Assembly (NCBI RefSeq): GCF_000711795.1
Contig: NZ_KL543977.1
Location: 1-64,000, forward strand
From: Vibrio pacinii DSM 19139
GTDB lineage: Bacteria; Pseudomonadota; Gammaproteobacteria; Enterobacterales; Vibrionaceae
DNA: 64,000 nucleotides
Direction of reading: 5' to 3'
Below are positions 53,448 through 61,669 of this stretch, one piece after another (position 1 is the first letter of the stretch; each line of letters begins with the position of its first letter). The translations under genes and the position numbers were made by a program. The notes beneath the pieces were generated by a model, which saw only the letters and a list, made by a program, of their open reading frames with translations, was not told where the DNA came from and made no database searches.

Positions 53448-54251
53448 ATGTTTGAGCTGAAAAAAGTAGTGTCTTCCTTACTTATGCCGCTGCCAGCCCT
53501 ATTAATCATTGGCCTGTTCGGCTTAATGTTGATCATGTTCACTCGCAAGCAGAAGAGTGGCTGCTTTGTTGTTCTCTTCGCTTTTATCGGTATTTTCCTT
53601 ATCGCATTCCAGCCTGTGTCTTCACGTCTGTTAATGCCACTTGAACGGCAATATTCCGCATTCTTCCCTGTTGATGAATCGATAGACTATGTCATGGTGC
53701 TCGGCAGCGGGCATGTCGTCGATGATAAAATTCCTCCCACTTCCGAGCTCAGCCGGACCGGATTAATGAGACTTGCGGAAGGGATTCGTATTATGCGCAT
53801 ATACCCAGGCTCTAAGCTGATTTTATCAGGCTATGCCGGAGGCTCGGAAGTCAGTAACGCGCGAATGATGGCTAAAGTCGCCCTCGCCCTTGGGGTTTCT
53901 AAATCAGACATCATTTTGCTCGAAACCGCCAAAGACACGTGGGAAGAAGCGCGTCAAGCTGCCGCTTTCGTCACAACCAAACAGTTGGTGGTCGTAACGT
54001 CAGCGAGCCATATGAAGCGCGCGTTACATGAGTTCCACTCGGCCGGCTTAAAACCTTACCCAGCACCAACCAATTATTTAGCTCAGTCGAATATTACCCA
54101 AGCTTGGGAAAAATATACGCCCAAAGGGAAATACCTTGAGCAAACGGAACGCTACTGGCATGAAACCTTAGGCCGCTTGTGGCAAAAACTGCGTGATTGG
54201 GCGTCTGATTACGAACAAAAGGCGCTCCAATCAGCCGAGAGCCAAGTCTAA
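53448..54251 (+). CDS. elyC: Envelope biogenesis factor ElyC
   Basis: A 267-aa inner-membrane DUF218 protein: two N-terminal TM helices (about 12-32 and 38-58), then the DUF218 domain with VMVLGSGHVVDD, KLILSGYAGGSEVSNARMMA, ETAKDTWEEARQAAAF and VTSASHMKRALHEF. In E. coli ElyC (YcbC) supports peptidoglycan assembly at low temperature. It lies divergent from cmoM-mukFEB. It is distinct from the soluble YdcF-like DUF218 protein at 30.3 kb. Confidence 0.92.
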   Translation: MFELKKVVSSLLMPLPALLIIGLFGLMLIMFTRKQKSGCFVVLFAFIGIFLIAFQPVSSRLLMPLERQYSAFFPVDESIDYVMVLGSGHVVDDKIPPTSELSRTGLMRLAEGIRIMRIYPGSKLILSGYAGGSEVSNARMMAKVALALGVSKSDIILLETAKDTWEEARQAAAFVTTKQLVVVTSASHMKRALHEFHSAGLKPYPAPTNYLAQSNITQAWEKYTPKGKYLEQTERYWHETLGRLWQKLRDWASDYEQKALQSAESQV

Positions 54252-54256
54252 ACCTC

Positions 54257-54303
54257 ACCGATAGAAAAAGACCGTGGCATGCCACGGTCTTTTTTATCGG
54301 TCA
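54257..54303. terminator. Bidirectional terminator (elyC / torR)
   Basis: AAAAAGACCGTGGC-AT-GCCACGGTCTTTTT is extended outward by ACCGATA/TATCGGT. A strong hairpin between converging genes. Confidence 0.92.
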
Positions 54304-54323
54304 TTTTAATCAGTGATAGCCAC

Positions 54324-55037
54324 CTAATCACCCGCGAACATATACCCTTCACCGTGAACCGTAACAAAGATTTGTGGATTCTTAGGATCAAACTCCATCT
54401 TGGCACGCATACGACGTATCAAGACATCAATGGTACGATCATTCGGCGCATCAACTCGATGGCTGATCATATTCAGAATACGTTCACGACTGAGTACCTG
54501 ATTCGGGTAGCTCGACAATGCCACCAGCAATTCATACTCAGCTTTAGTTAGTTTAACTGGCTCACCATTGCGACTTAGAGCGCGGCGTTGAATATCAAAC
54601 GTCCAATCACCGAAGCAAACTATATTATCATTACCTGCTGATGATTTACTTTTATCGCTTGAGTCTCGCGCCGAGGCAATACGCCACAATAAATTTTTCA
54701 CTCGTACTAAGAGTTCACGTAGTTCAAAAGGCTTAGTTACGTAGTCATCTGCCCCCATCTCTAAGCCAACAATTTTATCGATGCTATCCGTGCGTCCTGT
54801 AACCAGGATAATTCCAATGTTAGATTGACTGCGAAGCTCACGTGTTAGCATCAACCCATCTTCACCGGGAAGATTGATATCTAGCATCACGAGATCAATC
54901 GCGTTATTACTGAGTGCTTCACGCATTTGTTGGCCACTTTCGGCCTCACTCACTTGGTAACCTTCATGTTGAAAGTATCCAACTAGCTTATTGCGCGTCA
55001 CTGCGTCATCTTCTACAACGAGGACATGATAGCTCAT
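54324..55037 (-). CDS. torR: TMAO response regulator TorR (OmpR family)
   Basis: A 237-aa OmpR-type regulator. The receiver domain has D10/D11, phospho-acceptor D53 in MLDINLPGEDGL and K in VTKPFELRE. A linker leads to a winged-helix DNA-binding domain (about 140-237) with KLTKAEYELLVAL and NDRTIDVLIRRMRAKM. The sequence is closer to TorR than to ArcA (GLMLTRELR, IGIILVTGRTDSIDKIVGLEMGADDYVTKP pattern). It should activate torECA 29 kb away through the tor boxes found there. TorS and TorT are not in the window. It is divergent from torD. Confidence 0.88.
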   Translation of the reverse strand: MSYHVLVVEDDAVTRNKLVGYFQHEGYQVSEAESGQQMREALSNNAIDLVMLDINLPGEDGLMLTRELRSQSNIGIILVTGRTDSIDKIVGLEMGADDYVTKPFELRELLVRVKNLLWRIASARDSSDKSKSSAGNDNIVCFGDWTFDIQRRALSRNGEPVKLTKAEYELLVALSSYPNQVLSRERILNMISHRVDAPNDRTIDVLIRRMRAKMEFDPKNPQIFVTVHGEGYMFAGD

Positions 55038-55167
55038 CTACACCACTTTATTTGCATTGGTCATGGGTCTACCAATTATTCTATTCATAAATAGTCACAT
55101 TTCTAGTAAATATGAGAGTAAAACCAAGAAAGATGATTTTTTCTTGATTCAAGACAAACCCACTCCT

Positions 55168-55187
55168 TTATTCATAATCTTTCATAT
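55168..55187. promoter_or_regulatory. Candidate TorR decamers in the torR/torD gap
   Basis: Tandem decamers TTATTCATAA and TCTTTCATAT each match 7 of 10 positions of CTGTTCATAT, keeping the TTCATA core. Further TTCAT cores lie at 55083-55089 and 55221-55227. They could allow TorR to control itself and torD. Confidence 0.4.
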
Positions 55188-55273
55188 CTACTCTTATGCT
55201 GACATATGAGCCATTATCGCTATTCATTTTTATTGGTTACACTAATAGGTAATTATTTTAGGAGTAGCCCCTA

Positions 55274-55924
55274 GTGCAAGAAACTAAAGCATTTAATGAA
55301 AAACGCGCCGAAATCTATTGGTGGTTGTCGAGCCTGTTCGCAAAAGAACTGACCGAGGAGAACTTACAGCAATATCATTCAGCTCAAATTCGCTCTTTTC
55401 TTTCAGGGTTAGGAGAAAATGCCGAGCTGAAGCCCGCCGTTCAGCGTGTGGTTGACGCACTCAATCGCCTGATCGACAGGGAAGATTCTCAATTGGAATT
55501 AGCAGCCGACTTTTGCGACCTGTTCTTAAAGTCTGACCGAGACTCTGCGCTGCCTTACGCCTCTATGTATATTGGCAAAAATGGCTTGCTTAATGACACC
55601 CCCGCCAAAGAGTTAGAAGCGTTAATGAACGAGCATGGCGTCTCAGTTGAACACGGACTCAATGAGCCTGTCGACCATATCGCTATCGTACTCGATTTCT
55701 TAGGTCATTTAATTATCCGCTCCAATGAGCTTGAGCAACAACGTCACCTTGAAGACGCGTTAATCCAACAAGCGCAATTTATTCAGACCCATTTGTTGAG
55801 TTGGGTGCCACAGTTCGTTGCGAAGTGTCAAAAACTGGACCAATTTGGTTTCTATGCTGCGATTGCGAGTTTGACCGAAGCGTTCCTTAAACTCGATAGT
55901 CACTACTTAATTGGTGATGAATAA
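55274..55924 (+). CDS. torD: TorA maturation chaperone TorD
   Basis: A 216-aa all-helical cytoplasmic chaperone of the TorD/DmsD family. It binds the TorA twin-arginine signal, allows molybdenum cofactor insertion and prevents early export. Recognisable motifs are RAEIYWWLSSLFAKEL, DFCDLFLKSDRDSALPYASMYI and the E-PVDHIAIVLDFLGHLI segment. GTG start, with AGGAG 9 bp upstream. It is separated from torECA but adjacent to torR, a split layout unlike the E. coli torCAD operon. Confidence 0.93.
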   Translation: MQETKAFNEKRAEIYWWLSSLFAKELTEENLQQYHSAQIRSFLSGLGENAELKPAVQRVVDALNRLIDREDSQLELAADFCDLFLKSDRDSALPYASMYIGKNGLLNDTPAKELEALMNEHGVSVEHGLNEPVDHIAIVLDFLGHLIIRSNELEQQRHLEDALIQQAQFIQTHLLSWVPQFVAKCQKLDQFGFYAAIASLTEAFLKLDSHYLIGDE

Positions 55925-56033
55925 AAGACGTTGTGAACTCAGGCATGCCCTTCGCGCGTTTTTTGTTTGCCCTAATGACGTTTGCGGTCTAAAATTGTGA
56001 CCGAAAACGATAAAAAATTAACGACTAAAATAC

Positions 56034-56058
56034 AAACCGCTAGTTAAGAGCGGTTTTT
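56034..56058 (+). terminator. Terminator of torD
   Basis: AACCGCT-AGTTAAG-AGCGGTT is followed by TTT, 110 bp after the torD stop and 76 bp before the purR start. Confidence 0.7.
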
Positions 56059-56133
56059 GTGTTTCTGGTACTTCTGCCTCGATATTCTAAATTAGGATAT
56101 AACCTTGTGGCAGTCATCGACAGGACAAAACCT

Positions 56134-57141
56134 ATGGCCACTATTAAAGATGTTGCTCGCCTCGCTGGTGTATCAACGACCACCGTCTCTCACGTAATCA
56201 ATAAAACGCGATTTGTAGCTGAAACGACTCAAGAAAAAGTAATGGAAGCGGTTACTGAGCTAAATTACGCCCCGAGTGCCGTTGCTCGTAGTTTAAAATG
56301 CAACACAACTCGAACCATCGGCATGCTCGTCACCCAATCAACCAACCTTTTCTTCTCTGAAGTTATCGATGGTGTCGAGAGCTACTGTTATCGTCAAGGT
56401 TATACACTGATCTTGTGTAACACGGGTGGTATTTACGAAAAGCAACGTGACTACATTCGCATGCTCGCAGAAAAGCGCGTCGATGGCATTTTGGTAATGT
56501 GTTCCGACTTGACCGAAGAGTTGAGTGAAATGCTTGATCGCCACAAAGACATTCCGAAAGTGGTAATGGATTGGGGCCCTGAAAGCTCACAAGCAGATAA
56601 AATCATTGATAATTCCGAAGAAGGTGGCTATCTAGCGACCAAATACCTGATTGACCACGGTCATAAAGAGATCGCTTGCCTAAGTGGACATTTCGAGAAG
56701 GCCGCCTGTCAAGAGCGCATCCGTGGCTTTAAACGGGCCATGACTGAAGCCAATCTAAGCGTAAATGAAAATTGGATCCTAGAAGGCAACTTTGAATGTG
56801 ATACCGCTGTTCTTGCCGCGGATCAAATCGTTGCAATGGATAAGAAACCAAGCGCTGTTTTCTGTTTCAATGACACCATGGCACTCGGTCTGATGAGTCG
56901 CTTGCAGCAGAAAGGTATTCGTATCCCTGAAGACATCTCTGTGATTGGCTACGACAATATCGAACTGGCAGAATATTTCTCTCCACCACTCACAACGGTT
57001 CACCAACCAAAACGTCGTGTGGGTAAGAACGCATTTGAGATCTTGCTTGAGCGCATTAAAGATAAAGAGCACGAAAAACGCATCTTTGAAATGCACCCTG
57101 AGATTGTTCAACGAAGCACCGTTCGTAACCTCAATAAATAG
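56134..57141 (+). CDS. purR: LacI-family purine repressor PurR
   Basis: A 335-aa LacI/GalR regulator. The N-terminal HTH and hinge (MATIKDVARLAGVSTTTVSHVI, here split MATIKDVARLA and GVSTTTVSHVI) are followed by NYAPSAVARSLK. A periplasmic-binding-like corepressor domain continues to the C-terminus with CNTGGIYEKQRDYIRMLAEKRVDG and FSPPLTTVHQPK. It matches PurR, which binds hypoxanthine or guanine and represses purine synthesis genes. ATG at 56134 after ACAGGAC is chosen. A longer frame overlaps the torD terminator. Confidence 0.93.
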   Translation: MATIKDVARLAGVSTTTVSHVINKTRFVAETTQEKVMEAVTELNYAPSAVARSLKCNTTRTIGMLVTQSTNLFFSEVIDGVESYCYRQGYTLILCNTGGIYEKQRDYIRMLAEKRVDGILVMCSDLTEELSEMLDRHKDIPKVVMDWGPESSQADKIIDNSEEGGYLATKYLIDHGHKEIACLSGHFEKAACQERIRGFKRAMTEANLSVNENWILEGNFECDTAVLAADQIVAMDKKPSAVFCFNDTMALGLMSRLQQKGIRIPEDISVIGYDNIELAEYFSPPLTTVHQPKRRVGKNAFEILLERIKDKEHEKRIFEMHPEIVQRSTVRNLNK

Positions 57142-57149
57142 CCTCTGAT

Positions 57150-57186
57150 TTCACTCAACTGAGTTGTTTAACCTTAGTTGAGTGAA
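57150..57186 (+). repeat. Inverted repeat after purR
   Basis: TTCACTCAACT and AGTTGAGTGAA are 11-bp arms with a 15-nt loop, 9 bp after the purR stop. It may help terminate purR, but there is no T run. Confidence 0.5.
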
Positions 57187-57225
57187 CCAATAACAAACAT
57201 TTATGAGACATGTATCACATATACT

Positions 57226-57239
57226 TCACATTAATGTGA
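57226..57239. promoter_or_regulatory. Operator-like palindrome upstream of the tfoY riboswitch
   Basis: TCACATTAATGTGA is a perfect 14-bp palindrome, 42 bp before the aptamer. It is placed where it could overlap the riboswitch promoter. The binding protein is unknown. Confidence 0.4.
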
Positions 57240-57281
57240 TGCTCTACGCATATTTATTTATTCTTTTAGAGTTCGCAACAA

Positions 57282-57371
57282 GCCACGAACAGGGCAAACC
57301 ACTTCGAAAGGGTGGGACGCAAAGCCTCCGGCCTTAAACATTTTATGTCAGGTAGCGGGGTTGCCGATGGC
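57282..57371 (+). ncRNA. c-di-GMP-I (GEMM) riboswitch of tfoY
   Basis: Aptamer signatures occur in order: ACGAACAGGGCAAACC, a stem capped by the GAAA tetraloop (ACTTCGAAAGGGT), GGGACGCAAAGCCTCC with the conserved ACGCAAAGC core, GGCC, a second hairpin, and GGTAGCGGGGTTGCCGATGG. The terminal GCCA and TGGC pair to close P1. This is the Vc2-type element found before tfoY in Vibrio cholerae. It senses cyclic di-GMP and controls the downstream gene. The expression platform is not obvious; no intrinsic terminator follows directly. Confidence 0.93.
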
Positions 57372-57419
57372 AAATATGCATACCGTCTTAAGACATACCT
57401 ACAAAGGTATAACATCATA

Positions 57420-57448
57420 TTGACACAGTAACTGCATTTTTTTGCTAT
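57420..57448 (+). promoter_or_regulatory. Sigma-70 promoter downstream of the riboswitch
   Basis: TTGACA at 57420-57425 and TGCTAT at 57443-57448 are separated by 17 bp. Transcription would start near 57455, giving a tfoY mRNA without the c-di-GMP aptamer. Confidence 0.65.
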
Positions 57449-57500
57449 TCTCTCGGACCTGAATTGGTGGCGTATATTTATACACCGAGATAAAGACAGC

Positions 57501-58094
57501 ATGGATAAACCTATTTTAAAAGACTCAATGCGATTCTTTGAGCAGCTTGGAAGCATCAAGTCTCGCTCAATGTTTGGTGGTTTTGGAATTTTTGCCGATG
57601 ACACCATGTTCGCACTGATCGTTAACAACAAACTGCATGTTCGTGCCGATACAGCACTAACGAAACAATTCAAATCTCAAGGTCTTGAACCCTACGTTTA
57701 CAAAAAACGGGGTTTCCCAGTTGTGACCAAATATTTTGCTCTAGATGACGGCTTAATCGCTGACACAAGCAAAACCTTAGAGATAGCGCGGCATGCACTC
57801 AGTGCAGCCAACAAAGAGAAGCAGACTCAGTCGCAAGCAAAACCAAACCGGCTCAAAGATTTGCCTAACTTACGCCTAGCAACGGAGCGTATGTTAAAAA
57901 AGGCCGGAATTGACACGGTGGAGAATCTTGAAAAGACGGGGTCGGTTAACGCATTCAAAGCAATACAGTCTACCCACTCTACCGATGTTAACATCGAACT
58001 CCTCTGGGCTTTGGAAGGCGCGATAAAAGGCACACATTGGTCTGTCATTCCTCAAAATAGACGCCAAGAGTTACTCAATCAGCTCAGCCACTAG
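57501..58094 (+). CDS. tfoY: TfoX-family regulator TfoY
   Basis: A 197-aa TfoX-type protein. The N-terminal TfoX_N domain (about 5-100, SMRFFEQLG, SRSMFGGFGIFADDTMFALI, KRGFPVVTKYFALDD) is followed by a C-terminal TfoX_C helical domain (about 115-195, NLRLATERMLKKAGIDTVENLE). The upstream GEMM riboswitch identifies TfoY rather than TfoX. In V. cholerae TfoY promotes motility and type VI secretion and responds to c-di-GMP. It has two likely promoters and ends at a strong terminator. Confidence 0.94.
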   Translation: MDKPILKDSMRFFEQLGSIKSRSMFGGFGIFADDTMFALIVNNKLHVRADTALTKQFKSQGLEPYVYKKRGFPVVTKYFALDDGLIADTSKTLEIARHALSAANKEKQTQSQAKPNRLKDLPNLRLATERMLKKAGIDTVENLEKTGSVNAFKAIQSTHSTDVNIELLWALEGAIKGTHWSVIPQNRRQELLNQLSH

Positions 58095-58104
58095 GTTAAA
58101 TATG

Positions 58105-58138
58105 ATAAAAAAGTCAGCCATTGAGCTGACTTTTTTTG
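58105..58138 (+). terminator. Terminator of tfoY
   Basis: AAGTCAGC-CATTGA-GCTGACTT with A6 on the left and T7 on the right. Confidence 0.9.
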
Positions 58139-58225
58139 TTTTCAGTGAAATATAAATCTTGCTTTCTCTGTCTTGTCTATTAACACTTGAAACGCATCTG
58201 CTTTACATCAGGACGGAACGTCACA

Positions 58226-58918
58226 ATGAATAAGAAAGTCATCTTTGGTGCCATTTTTTTGGCCTTAATTGTCATCTTGGGGGTCAACTTTGGCCAGTAT
58301 TTGACCTTGGAAAATGCCAAAGCACAACAAGCAGAACTCGCGGTCTTTATTCACGATAATTTCGCCCTCTCCGCTGCCATTTATTTTTTCGCTTATGTCG
58401 CCGCAACCGCTTTCTCGATTCCCGGAGCTGCGGTAGTGACCTTACTCGGCGCGGCACTGTTTGGCTTTTGGACAAGCTTGTTTTTGGTCTCTTTTGCCAG
58501 CACCATTGGCGCTACTCTGGCATTTTTAAGTAGCCGCTACCTGTTGCGTGATTGGGTTCAGTCAAAGTTTGGCGATAAGCTTAATGCCATTAACCAAGGT
58601 ATTGAGCGCGACGGCGCGTTTTACCTGTTCTCGTTACGACTTATCCCTGTTTTCCCCTTCTTCCTGATCAACTTGTTGATGGGGTTAACGCCACTTTCAA
58701 CCCTGCGTTTCTATTTAATCAGTCAATTAGGTATGCTTCCAGGGACCGCTGTGTATCTTAATGCTGGTACTCAACTCGCACAGATTGACAGCCTGTCTGG
58801 TATTGTCTCGCCCAGTGTTTTACTCTCTTTTGCCCTACTTGGGCTTTTCCCTGTGATCGCTAAATGGATCATGGCCAAGCTTAAAAATACCCCACCGACA
58901 TCGAATGGGAACGTTTAG
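58226..58918 (+). CDS. TVP38/TMEM64 (VTT/DedA-superfamily) membrane protein
   Basis: A 230-aa integral membrane protein with about six hydrophobic segments. The VTT domain signature is present: AFSIPGAAVVTLLGAALFGF, GATLAFLSSRYLLRDWV, RDGAFYLFSLRLIPVFPFFLINLLMG (split ...FYLFSLRLIPVFP) and GMLPGTAVYLNAGTQ. The family is linked to lipid handling, and some DedA-superfamily members flip undecaprenyl phosphate or phospholipids; this protein's substrate is unknown. ATG at 58226 has GGACGG upstream. Its stop overlaps the next start by one base. Confidence 0.87.
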   Translation: MNKKVIFGAIFLALIVILGVNFGQYLTLENAKAQQAELAVFIHDNFALSAAIYFFAYVAATAFSIPGAAVVTLLGAALFGFWTSLFLVSFASTIGATLAFLSSRYLLRDWVQSKFGDKLNAINQGIERDGAFYLFSLRLIPVFPFFLINLLMGLTPLSTLRFYLISQLGMLPGTAVYLNAGTQLAQIDSLSGIVSPSVLLSFALLGLFPVIAKWIMAKLKNTPPTSNGNV

Positions 58919-59223
58919 TGAAGATATTTACCGCAGCAACCCCGACCGAGGCGCATATTGTTTGTGAGCTATTAAAATCGAACCAAGTGTCGTGTGAAGT
59001 GCGTGGCGAAGGTATTTTTGGTTTACAAGGTGAAGTGCCGTTCGGTGAAAACAGTGAACCCTATGTGTGGTTATTGGATAACGATACGTTGCCACTTGCC
59101 CAAGCCATCATCGCTGACTACCAACAAGCCCATCTTGGCGAACAGTGGCAATGTCATCAGTGCCATGAAAGCAATGAGGCACAGTTTGGCATTTGTTGGC
59201 AGTGTGGCGCGACTGCGCCTTAA
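58918..59223 (+). CDS. DUF2007 protein with C-terminal zinc ribbon
   Basis: A 101-aa cytoplasmic protein. The N-terminal DUF2007 signal-transduction-like domain (about 1-68, KIFTAATPTEAHIVCELLKSNQ) is followed by a zinc-ribbon tail with two CxxC pairs (CHQCHES and GICWQCGA). Translation begins at GTG within TAGTG of the VTT gene, so coupling is strong and the two may act together. Function unknown. Confidence 0.85.
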   Translation: MKIFTAATPTEAHIVCELLKSNQVSCEVRGEGIFGLQGEVPFGENSEPYVWLLDNDTLPLAQAIIADYQQAHLGEQWQCHQCHESNEAQFGICWQCGATAP

Positions 59224-59243
59224 ATACCTTAGCATTAAGTGCC

Positions 59244-60053
59244 TTAAGCAGTAGGAGAGTCGATCTGTTGTTGGATAAACGCAATAGAGTGCTGATTGAA
59301 CTCTTCAGGGCGTTCTACATTACACACATGACCACAATCTGCAATTTCAAGTAACTGACTTTTGCGATGTGCCGCCACCATCTCTTTAACTGGCTGGATA
59401 AACATATAGTCACGCTCTCCCATTAGGTAAAGCGTCGGAATGGGTATTTCCCGATCCTTAAAATAACGCATTAGTGGGTTCACTTCTGCGGTAAGTATAA
59501 ACCAACGTTTAAACTCTTTCTGACACAGCTTTTTCGCTTCACGGATAAACAGGTGTCGAGACTCTTTTTGCGTCCTTTGCGGCATGACAATGTAAGCAAA
59601 CAGGCTATATAGCCACATGTAGGGCAAGATATGCTTACATAGATTACCAAGCTTGACCAACACCTGAGAACGGGTGTTTAAACGCGTTACCGCACCACCA
59701 AGAACCATTGATTTGACTCTGTCAGTCGCCAGCTCAGCTAAATTGCGCACAATAATGGTACCTAAAGACATGCCGACAAAATGAGCAGAGCGAATCTTTA
59801 AGTGATCCAACACTTTGAGAATATCAAGCGTGACCGACTTGAAGGTATAGCGATTTGACATTAACTCTTTCAACAGCTGATTTGATTTTCCGTGACCACG
59901 TAAATCAATCAACAACAAGTTAAAATGTTGCTTATAAGCTTTGATCTGCTTAAACCAAATGGATGAACTGCCTCCTGCACCATGCACAAAAACCACCCAC
60001 TCATCACTGGTTGGGTGCGCAAAGGTCTTATGGAAAAGCAAAGTGTCACTCAT
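59244..60053 (-). CDS. Alpha/beta hydrolase
   Basis: A 269-aa alpha/beta-hydrolase-fold enzyme. The oxyanion region is FVHGAGGSSSIWFKQ, then LIDLRGHGKS, nucleophile elbow GMSLG, catalytic Asp probably in LMGERDYMF, and His in ADCGHVCNVERPEEF. No signal peptide is present. The substrate cannot be predicted from sequence; ester or lactone hydrolysis is plausible. ATG at 60053 is chosen over a TTG two codons upstream. It stands alone, 20 bp from the convergent DUF2007 gene. Confidence 0.85.
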   Translation of the reverse strand: MSDTLLFHKTFAHPTSDEWVVFVHGAGGSSSIWFKQIKAYKQHFNLLLIDLRGHGKSNQLLKELMSNRYTFKSVTLDILKVLDHLKIRSAHFVGMSLGTIIVRNLAELATDRVKSMVLGGAVTRLNTRSQVLVKLGNLCKHILPYMWLYSLFAYIVMPQRTQKESRHLFIREAKKLCQKEFKRWFILTAEVNPLMRYFKDREIPIPTLYLMGERDYMFIQPVKEMVAAHRKSQLLEIADCGHVCNVERPEEFNQHSIAFIQQQIDSPTA

Positions 60054-60171
60054 AGTCAAAACAAATAAACGCGGTTGATGTTGGCTTAGGAGATTACCAC
60101 AAAGATAGCCGAATTTGAGTCGTCTTGCGTTAAATCTTGGCGAATGTAGCGATAAAATTGTAAACAGTCAT

Positions 60172-60198
60172 CAAAAAAGGCGCCATATTGACGCCTTG
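60172..60198 (-). terminator. Terminator of glgCA
   Basis: AAGGCG-CCATATTGA-CGCCTT with an A6 run on the left gives a T run on the minus strand, just after glgA. Confidence 0.72.
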
Positions 60199-60208
60199 TG
60201 AATACCAA

Positions 60209-61669
60209 TTATACACCTAGTGCACTCTGGTAGAGTTTAATGTATTGACTGGCGGATTTTTTCCAACAAAAATCTTGCTCCATCGCATGCAACTGCACGC
60301 GTTTGAACTCGTTCGGTTGTTGAAGATAAAGTAGCAAAGTACGCTGAAGTTTAGCCAATAGCGCCAGAGGATAAGGCTCATCAAACATGAACCCCGTCGC
60401 TTGAAGTGGATCGGTATCATAGTCGCGAACACTGTCACGTAATCCCCCGACACCACGCACGATAGGTAGAGTGCCATAAGCCATACTGTAGATTTGATTC
60501 AGTCCACAGGGCTCAAATTCGGACGGCATAACAAAGAAATCACTGCCTGCTTCGACTAAGTGTGCGAGCTCATTATCGTAGGCTTCAACAAACGCCAACT
60601 TATCTGGATTATCGTCCGCCACTTCTCGCAACGCAGCAGCAAGTTCAGGATCGCCCGTACCAACAATGACTACTTGCACTTGGTTGTGCAAAAAGTCTTC
60701 CAGTATAGGCAGTAAGTAATGCACCCCTTTCTGATGAGTCAAACGACAAACCATTCCGTACACCGCCACATCGAGCTCTTGCAACCCTACATGTTGCTGC
60801 AACGCGCGTTTACATGCTTTCTTACCACGAACCATACTTTGACGATTCGCTTTGTAGTTAGCAGGTAATAAAGGGTCAGTCTGTGGGTTCCAAGCTGAAT
60901 AGTCGCAACCATTAAGAATTCCAACCAAATCAAGCGCACGACTTTGAAACTCCACCGCCATACCATGACTACCTAACTCGGTGGTAAGCTCTTGGGCGTA
61001 AGTAGGGCTGACAGCATTAATTTTGTCCGCGTTCATCACCCCGGCTTTCAACATGGTGACATGAGTACTACTGACCGCAGCATCAGGAGCAAAACGAGTA
61101 TGCATTTCAGGTAGGAACTGCAACTCATCGTAACTAAATACCCCTTTGAATACCGCATTGTGGACTGAAATAACGCTTTTTGTTTGTGCAAAAAACGGCG
61201 TCGCGCCATAACGATGCTTTAACAAATAAGGCACAAACCCAGTATGCCAATCGTTAGCATGAATAATATCAGGTTGAAAACCAAGCTTAGGCAGCATATC
61301 AAGACTGGCCGCGCTGAAAAACGCGAAGCGCTCGCCATTGTCGGCATACGCTTGATTGTTTTCTGCGTACATTTCAGGTCGATCGAAATACTGAGCGCAT
61401 TCGATAGCGTAAACCGGCACGTCTACAATTTCTAACTGCTTGACGCGGTATTTTGTATGTGGCCAATGTTCTAGCTGCGTTTCTAGTATCACCTCAGCCT
61501 CAGCGGCTTGCGCCATCTTCTGATAGGCTGGTAACGTCAAACGAACATCTTGCTGAAGTGCACGCAGCGCTTGAGGCAGTGCCTTGGCAACATCTGCCAA
61601 ACCACCGCTCTTAATTAACCCTTCAACTTCTGACGCTACAAATAGAACCGATAAATTCTTAGTAGCCAA
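60209..61669 (-). CDS. glgA: Glycogen synthase GlgA
   Basis: A 486-aa GT5 glycosyltransferase that extends alpha-1,4-glucan from ADP-glucose. The N-terminal K20-SGGL motif (VEGLIKSGGLADV) binds ADP-glucose. The second domain has MVCRLTHQKG and FVMPSEFEPCGLNQIYSM with the catalytic glutamate region. The start is TTG at 61669, with AAGGAG 6 bp upstream. Upstream in-frame codons lie inside glgC, and TTG gives the family length. It overlaps the glgC 3' end by 11 bp, which points to coupled expression. Confidence 0.93.
   Translation of the reverse strand: MATKNLSVLFVASEVEGLIKSGGLADVAKALPQALRALQQDVRLTLPAYQKMAQAAEAEVILETQLEHWPHTKYRVKQLEIVDVPVYAIECAQYFDRPEMYAENNQAYADNGERFAFFSAASLDMLPKLGFQPDIIHANDWHTGFVPYLLKHRYGATPFFAQTKSVISVHNAVFKGVFSYDELQFLPEMHTRFAPDAAVSSTHVTMLKAGVMNADKINAVSPTYAQELTTELGSHGMAVEFQSRALDLVGILNGCDYSAWNPQTDPLLPANYKANRQSMVRGKKACKRALQQHVGLQELDVAVYGMVCRLTHQKGVHYLLPILEDFLHNQVQVVIVGTGDPELAAALREVADDNPDKLAFVEAYDNELAHLVEAGSDFFVMPSEFEPCGLNQIYSMAYGTLPIVRGVGGLRDSVRDYDTDPLQATGFMFDEPYPLALLAKLQRTLLLYLQQPNEFKRVQLHAMEQDFCWKKSASQYIKLYQSALGV

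Noticed and set aside
55970..56000. PurR operator before purR
   Set aside because: Only half-site similarity (ACGTTTGCG, then GAAAACGAT) is visible. It is not a convincing 16-bp palindrome.
57266..57673. 135-aa minus-strand frame over the riboswitch and tfoY start
   Set aside because: It is antisense to a strongly supported riboswitch and a known gene.
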